Part shown: positions 57,739-64,000 of the stretch, piece after piece
Position numbering within the stretch: the first letter of the stretch is position 1
Layout: each line of letters begins with the position of its first letter
NCBI GenBank assembly: GCA_904063045.1
Contig: CAJFCJ010000005.1
Location: forward strand, 3,873,689-3,937,688
From: Dimorphilus gyrociliatus
Lineage: Eukaryota; Annelida; Polychaeta; Dinophilidae
Direction: 5' to 3'
DNA length: 64,000 nucleotides
The notes under the pieces: model-generated
The model's database searches: none
Seen by the model: the letters and a program-made list of their open reading frames with translations, nothing else
What the model was told of the DNA's origin: nothing
Made by a program: the position numbers and the translations under genes

Positions 57739-58419
57739 ATGGGCTGTCAGCAAACAAAGGTAAGACGTTCAAAGAAGAATGATACTCCAGTTATTAAGGA
57801 TGGAATTACCTTCGATTCTTTTCTATCGGATGAAGAAAAGTCAATTGTCAGGAAAACATGGTCTAACCATTTTGAAAAAGATATGGTCGGATTTGGTGTG
57901 ATTGTGTTTGAAAGAATATTTGAGGCTAAACCTGAAGTAAAGTCATTATTCCCGTTCGGGGATCAGAGCGGAGAATCTCTACGTAAAAATCATCTTTTTA
58001 GAGCTCACGGTCTAAGGTTTATGAAGGCAGTTGGTGCTTGTGTAGACTCATTAGACGATACAGAGTCGACTTTGACGCCTATGCTTTTGAGACTTGGTGA
58101 AACTCATGCTAGAATTGATGGATTTTCTTGCTGCTATTTTGATGCCTATAAAGCTACTATGACAAATGTTTGGGGTAATCAATTGGGTAAAATATGGGAA
58201 GACGAAGATGTCAGGTTTTCATGGACTAAAGTTTTCGATTTTATGATGCAGCGTCTAGCCGATGGATATCAAAATAAGTTGAATGATCAGCAACGCTCTA
58301 AAGACGTTCAAAATTCTGAAAATGACAACGATAGCAAAACTCATACAAACAACATCGATAAAGAAAATAAATGTGAAATAATTACAAACAATAAAGAGGG
58401 CGGAAAAGAAGAAGAGTAA
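57739..58419 (+). CDS. Globin-X-like globin with dual-acylation N-terminus, single exon
   Basis: A 226-residue frame from MGCQQTK. An in-frame ATG 60 bases upstream exists, but the MGC start is the family-like one: Gly2 fits N-myristoylation and Cys3 palmitoylation, as known for globin X. The globin fold covers about residues 28-185. CD1 Phe is in KSLFPFG, the distal His in RAHGLRFM, and the proximal His in GETHARIDGF. The C-terminal extension (about 190-226) is Asn/Asp/Lys/Glu-rich, polar and probably disordered. Known: globin X is a membrane-bound, hexacoordinate-type globin proposed to act in redox protection or signalling. The absence of introns is unusual, since animal globins normally have at least two. 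Inference: an ancient membrane globin, possibly a retroposed but intact copy. Confidence 0.92.
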   Translation: MGCQQTKVRRSKKNDTPVIKDGITFDSFLSDEEKSIVRKTWSNHFEKDMVGFGVIVFERIFEAKPEVKSLFPFGDQSGESLRKNHLFRAHGLRFMKAVGACVDSLDDTESTLTPMLLRLGETHARIDGFSCCYFDAYKATMTNVWGNQLGKIWEDEDVRFSWTKVFDFMMQRLADGYQNKLNDQQRSKDVQNSENDNDSKTHTNNIDKENKCEIITNNKEGGKEEE

Positions 58420-59305
58420 TTGTTGATATAAAAGCGGACTACTGCAAAGTTGTGTTTATAAAGCCTATAAAAGCCAAACAAAAAATTCAGTCTAAATTCG
58501 ATAATTATTGATCGAGCACTTTACAGCTAGGCAGAGGCATTTTCCAAAACGACTTGGCGTCTTGATTATGACGCCTGATATCCTTCATTGCAAAAGTATG
58601 AAACGAAAGAAATTTATACAATAATTATATATATTCTAATATACATATATTCATATGTGTACTCTACATACTTTTTAATATAGCATATAATGAAGTACAT
58701 ACATATATTTTTGTATATAGTACATATATACTGTATATAGGGTATGTGGTGTATACATAGACCAAGAGGAAGTCTTCATTATTAACTATTATGGAGTAGG
58801 GAGAGTTATTTTTCTATTCTTTTTTTGCTACGGTCAATAGTTAACAAATTCATAGTTGGCTATACGATCGATTACTCGTCAAATATTTAATCGAATAAGA
58901 GATTAAAGCGACCGAAAAGTGAGAGGTATCCGTTTTAAAACCCTTTACATCTTAATTTTAAATCGTAAAGCGATGAGAAAAAGGTTTCACTAAATTATAA
59001 TCAACTCTTTCTATTCTTGTATTAAATTAGCATTTTAAGCCTAAACTATTTTTGGAAAAACTGGATTAAATATACAGTATTATTTTCCCTCGCTAACTCT
59101 ATATCTAATTTACATTTCTAGCTAACCACAAAATAATATTTAAATGGTTAATATATCTAAACGCTATTGTTACCTTCTAAATTAATTATTTTTTTCATTT
59201 TTTGTTGCGTATTTCTCATTTTATTATTGTTACAATATATCCTCAATTTACGCAGGAGAAATAGATTGATAGGAAGATAGAAAGAGAAAGAGGGGGATAG
59301 GGAGT

Positions 59306-59348
<43 letters not shown>

Positions 59349-61826
59349 AAAAAAGGAGAAAAACAGTCAGAGGCAGAAAAAAATAGCAAAAAAAGTTTAT
59401 CAAATGCCTTTGTAAAGCTATACATTTCGTCTTCAAAAGAGGAAAAAAGAAAATAAACTACAACAAGTTTTTCTTTATTAAAAAAAACTGAAGAAGAGGA
59501 AAAATATTTACAACTAAATAGCAGTGACTGTAATTAATTAGCTGGAAAGAATAATAAAAGTAGACCGATATCAATAAAAAATAGATAAATCTTCTCAACT
59601 ATGAACGCTAAATGAATTATTAAATAAAAGAAGGCGAGAGAATGATTCTTCTCCTTCATCTTCTTATTTTGCTCTTATTCTTCTTCCTCTTTCTTTTTCT
59701 TTGGATCTGTATGAATAATCATTGGATTAGCAGCCGAAGGGCGTTTACTTGTACAGGAAAAAGGAAATGCCAACAATACTTCCTTTCATACATTGTAGTT
59801 GGTATGTTTAAGGGCCTGTTTAAATTGGATACTTTTTCAATAAATAGACGCCCATTCTAATTTAGTTCTATAAGCCGCTAACGTATTATCTCCTCATTTT
59901 ATTCCCTTTTCAACCAGAGCTTCAGCACGAATAAGGTTATTCATCGTTAAAAAGCGTCACTTTATCCTCAAGACGGTTTACCGAATTTCAAAATACTCAC
60001 TTGACTGTCAAATGTTTCGACGTGAGCATAATACTTGAGACGTTTCCGTTTGAAAGAGTTTATAGGCATTCAGTAGGATGGATCTAAAGGGATTAATTGA
60101 ATTAAAAGCACATACTCGATCTATAATAAGAAGCCGCAGCTCGTATCTTGTTGACAGACGTATAAAATGAAACCATAGAAAATTCTGACAAGCTTTCAGA
60201 GTTCTATAAATTCCAATATGAAAAAATCCATGGCTTTTCTAAATAAAAATACCTTGACAGACTTCCAAACAACGTGTTATCGTAATAATTGAAGAGTTAG
60301 TATAGAATTTGTAGGCAATCCTCGTTTCATCATCTTTATTACTTATATAGATATTCGCCTACGCCGCAAATGAATTAGTATACTGTTGGACCATATCAAA
60401 ATGAGGGCTTTTATTAAATACAGAAATATAAAATAGATGAATAATTTACCTTTAGAATTCTTTAACCGTTTGCCTATTTCCTTCCTTTATAATAAACCAC
60501 AATAAAGAGAGTAACAATTGCAGCTTGCACGAAACACGTTCGACTTCTCTTTTTTTATATAAAAAATCTTTGAACCATAGTTCACAACGATTTCTTCTCC
60601 CCTTTACTTCTTTTCTCTTTCTGTATATTATTAGGCTCCTCCCTTTTTTTCCTTTATCTACCTAGCCATTTCTCCTAATTATTATTTGTCACATGCGACA
60701 TAAAACCTCAAGCATTTTTCCAGCTAACCTTAATCAAGTACACTTCATTAATTAATAATCAACTAAAAATTATCTATAATGAGATGACGGAGGTGTTTAA
60801 GATGAAATGGATTCACGGAGAATCTAGAAGAGAAATCAAGAAGAAAAAGTACAATTTATGAAATGTTATTTAAAAACGAAATATCCCTGCCGTTTCCTTT
60901 TCATACTCCTCTATTACAAGCCAAATGAAAAGGTATATGGAGAATCAAAGAAAGTAGTGTATATATGGAGAACCTTAGAATCAAGCGGTTCTTTTTCTGT
61001 TTATTTATTTTCTTCATTCTGAAGGACTGCTATATCAAAGCGTTTGTCGGCTTTTATGAATTTGTAAACCAGTCCCGATTACTCTTTAGATTCTTAGGCG
61101 CAGATTACTGGATAAACCGTATCTTTCAGTACAACCGCTTAATCGCCATTGATTGCCAACCCTGGACGAAACGAATACAATGTATATATAAATAAGCGAT
61201 ATGTATTTAAGTAGAGCTAGAGACTCTATGAAGCCAACGTACGTATTATTTATGAAGCGGATAAATGCTCTTTTATACTTTTTTTTTTTATTTTTTTCCC
61301 TGTTCAAATTTCAATACAAAGATTATACTTAAATTATTCATAATTCTTGCCAACTAATTGTAATTTTATGGATGAATTTCTTTACAAACGCTACTAGCAA
61401 AATAACATAGAAATATAGAGGATTCCCTATATATAGATTATTAAGAGTGTCTTTGTATATTTACTACTTGTTATTACATATATAGCTGGTTACGATTATA
61501 TAAATATATATCATCTAAAATCTATTTTTGTAAAATAATCCCTTAAAACGAAACTAATTAATACGTTTTAAATGGAATATTCACTACGTTAATAGTATTT
61601 TTAAGTGCATTTAATATGCATAAAATTTGCATATTTTATAAATATATTTATATATTTATAAAATATAGAGAAATGAAATATTGATATTAATGCCTTTGCT
61701 AAATCCGAAAAACATAAATACGTAAGATTTAATAACACTGTCGACATTTATCAATCACACGAAAACGTCAAGAAAGCTGATTAGACTGCAACCACTGTAC
61801 TGGTAGTCCCAATTTTTTTAATCGAT
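58420..61826. other. AT-rich terminal region, first part
   Basis: Contains a GA microsatellite (59304-59345), TA-rich DNA near 58620-58750, and short hydrophobic open frames. One frame (60965-61195) begins with a signal-like MENLRIKRFFFCLFIFFIL but has no other support. No gene called. Confidence 0.5.
59304..59345. repeat. GA microsatellite
   Basis: About 42 bases of GA repeat with one interruption. Confidence 0.95.
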
Positions 61827-61831
61827 TAGGC

Positions 61832-61962
61832 CTACGTACCAAGTACAATGCAAGGATGAAACTTGTCTAGCATTCTTAGCATCTGCACAGGCACTTAAAG
61901 ATGCAATTACGAGCAGATTACTCGTAGTTCCTCATACACCTGTCTCTATTGAAATACCTTGA
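61832..61962 (+). other. Weak candidate terminal exon
   Basis: After a pyrimidine-rich stretch and a CGATTAG acceptor, an open frame of about 44 codons (YQVQCKDETCLAFLASAQAL, then a hydrophobic, Pro-containing end) runs to a TGA. Codon use is coding-like, but no partner exon or family was found. It overlaps a TAGGCCTA palindrome. Confidence 0.15.
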
Positions 61963-64000
61963 GAAAACTATGGGGAAAAAGGTCAATAAGGAGGAAGTTA
62001 AACGTATACGGGTTTTTTTCGAATAGGCATCTTTCTTGGAAAATTTGGCGTTCCCATTACAATCGTCTTCTTTTCTTCCCCTGTGTTTTAAATGGCTTGG
62101 CTGTCGATTCAAGGTCAAAAATTCTATAATCGCATTCCACAAAAAAGTCAATAGGACAGTGAAACGTCTTTATTTTTAACTCATTGGCAACCAATTGATG
62201 CGTATAGACTGCCAATTAACCTTCATATACTTCTCTATCCTTCTTCAGGGGATTTCATGTAAATTGTTCATTAAAAGTATAGACTAACTCAATTACAAAC
62301 GCTCTTAGAAAGAGTGTCAATGTCATCATTGACTTTACGTACAATGTACAAAAGCATTTAATTTATAGCTGAACAATATTTATAGACTTTTTCAACCTTT
62401 TAGTTTGCCGATAAAATACTAAAGGTGATGATGAAAGTATATATCCTATAGCTAAAATAAAGAGCATATAATATTGGCAAACTTTCTAGTATGCGACAGG
62501 AGTCTTGAGCTGGAGGGCACGTAAACCTTAATTATATATCATTAATAAACGATTAAATGGAACTCTTTAAGTAAAAGAAGAATATGCAAATATTTATTCT
62601 TTCAACATAATTTCATCATGCACAATATTCAATAATTTACAGATGATATGTTCTATTATCTCTAATGTCTTTCCTATGGGAATGAATATTACACTTGCTT
62701 ATTATATGTAACATATATAAATACAGTTTATGTTCACATAGAATACTGTACAGTATATTTCTATTTATGAATATGCATGAAAACAGATTTTGTGCTCACA
62801 CTATGTATAGATTTATTAGAAAGCATTCTATACAATCTGTTTAGGATACATTAAATATGTGATCTATAGCATACATATGCTTAACGTATGAAAAAAGGTT
62901 GCTTTTTTTATATTTGTTACAAACTGGTATTGCCTCCTCCCCCTCGTTCTTTTCCCAGCCTCCCTTATTCGCTTTCTTTCTTCCTTTGAGAAAGAGAAAG
63001 CAAACATTTCACCTTCTACAAACTAAAAATACTTGGTGAAAATATTTCAAAAATTTCATTGAAAGAAAACAGTAAAAGAAATGGAAAACGAGTAAATACT
63101 CGTAAACAAGTAAAAATTTATGGTATATAGAATAATATCTGTATGTATGTAAATACTGTATTTATATATATATAATATATATAATTGTTTTATATAAATA
63201 TACAGTACACTGTACTCTTTTTCGAACTTTCTATCTATATGTATAGAAAAAGGCAAAAAAAAAACTACTGTAATAACGAAGCTTATTTTTACTAACAATA
63301 TACAAATGTTTCGGAACAATAACTGCTTTATAACAAATAATAAGAGCTTATGAACAAGCTGTTTTCCCTCTCACCCTTAGTTTAACATAGTCTTTTTTTA
63401 TTTAATCAAGGTTAAAAACATATTACTCAGACATGAACTATACGGGATAGTTCAATAAACTCTATTTTTTTTGTTATATCCATTGAATATCTTAATGAAG
63501 CTCTGATTGAAGAGTTGGAAAAGAGTGGAGGAGGAATACGAGAATAATAGAGATTTTCTGGAATTTTTTATGCGCCATCTGCTTTATAGCTTCTCAGAAT
63601 AGCATATATATATATATATATATATATAAACTGTATATCTCCATATTTCTTTGTATATATACATATATAATATACTGTTAGTTTATAAATAGTTTTATTT
63701 TATAACATCCATGTCTATAAAAATAGAAATTTAATAAAGAAAAGGAATAATTAGAAAAAATAATGTAATCTGCAGTTTAGACTATTAAATGAGATCATTG
63801 ACAGATTTTTCTAAGGATGGTTGCGCTTGGGGAAAACAAAGGAGCAGAGTAAAAAAAGAGAAGAGTGTCTAGACTTTTGGCGCGCTATGAGATAAAAAGA
63901 AAAGAAAAATATAAATCTGAATAATAAGGTTAACGACAAAAGTAAAGAAAATAATAGTAAGTAGGGAAAGATAAAAAAGAAAAGAAACTTTAAAATCGCT
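61963..64000. other. AT-rich terminal region, second part
   Basis: TA repeats (63604-63628), one CGCCATCT word (63573-63580) and purine-rich DNA at the very end. No gene seen. Confidence 0.55.

Noticed and set aside
60965-61195. 76-codon plus-strand frame with a signal-like N-terminus
   Set aside because: Isolated, rich in Phe and Ile, with no processing sites, domain or promoter. Hydrophobic starts are common by chance in T-rich DNA.
1-64000. CRISPR arrays, bacterial operons, viral genes, tRNA or rRNA genes, intact transposons
   Set aside because: I saw no spaced direct repeats, no operon-like packing, no transposase or reverse transcriptase frame, and no tRNA/rRNA signature. TA and GA/CT tracts are ordinary microsatellites. 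Subtle elements could be missed by eye.

Overview
The window looks like nuclear DNA of a small-genome bilaterian animal. It is AT-rich, full of TA and GA/CT microsatellites, and carries intron-containing genes with consistent GT-AG introns. Many introns are only 50-100 bases; a minority are 0.5-1.1 kb. The gene set (GABA-B receptor, ionotropic glutamate receptors, a DM-domain factor, amidated neuropeptide precursors, kringle proteins, an acylated globin) is typical of a protostome with a nervous system. My best guess is a compact lophotrochozoan such as a dinophilid annelid, but that rests on gene content and intron size only. No bacterial, viral or CRISPR sequence is visible. I found no tRNA or rRNA gene.

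Layout. 0.1-4.8 kb (+): an EF-hand/WD40 protein of the WDR49/WDR64 type. 5.9-7.2 kb (-): an intronless, probably N-myristoylated serpin. 7.5-9.5 kb (-): a candidate small secreted peptide gene with an amidation site. 10.4-12.9 kb (+): CCDC169. 14.0-19.9 kb (+): a GABA-B receptor subunit 2. 19.9-26.6 kb: no gene seen. 26.6-28.4 kb (-): a DMRT factor with both DM and DMA domains. 32.2-38.2 kb (+): a complete but divergent ionotropic glutamate receptor (iGluR). 39.5-41.6 kb (-): four kringles fused to an alkaline-phosphatase-superfamily phosphodiesterase. 42.6-43.3 kb (-): a secreted protein with a methyltransferase-like fold. 44.2-45.3 kb (+): a neuropeptide precursor. 46.0-47.1 kb (-): an iGluR ligand-binding domain whose channel segment is missing. 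49.9-52.5 kb (+): remnants of a LamG-domain gene. 57.7-58.4 kb (+): a globin-X-like globin. The rest is AT-rich, repeat-bearing spacer.

The most unusual content is the iGluR pair. One gene keeps the channel but has lost the arginine that normally binds glutamate, and has isoleucine at the Q/R/N pore site. The other, 8 kb away on the opposite strand, keeps every classical ligand-binding residue but goes straight from lobe S1 to lobe S2 with no M1-pore-M3 segment. Other unusual points are the kringle-phosphodiesterase fusion, two candidate peptide hormone genes, a shared CRE-TATA promoter layout in front of the iGluR and the neuropeptide gene, and two dispersed over-represented words (CGCCATCT, CTCF/YY1-like, and the palindrome TAGGCCTA).

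Exon joins were worked out by hand from GT/AG sites, reading-frame phase and family resemblance. Nothing was searched against a database.
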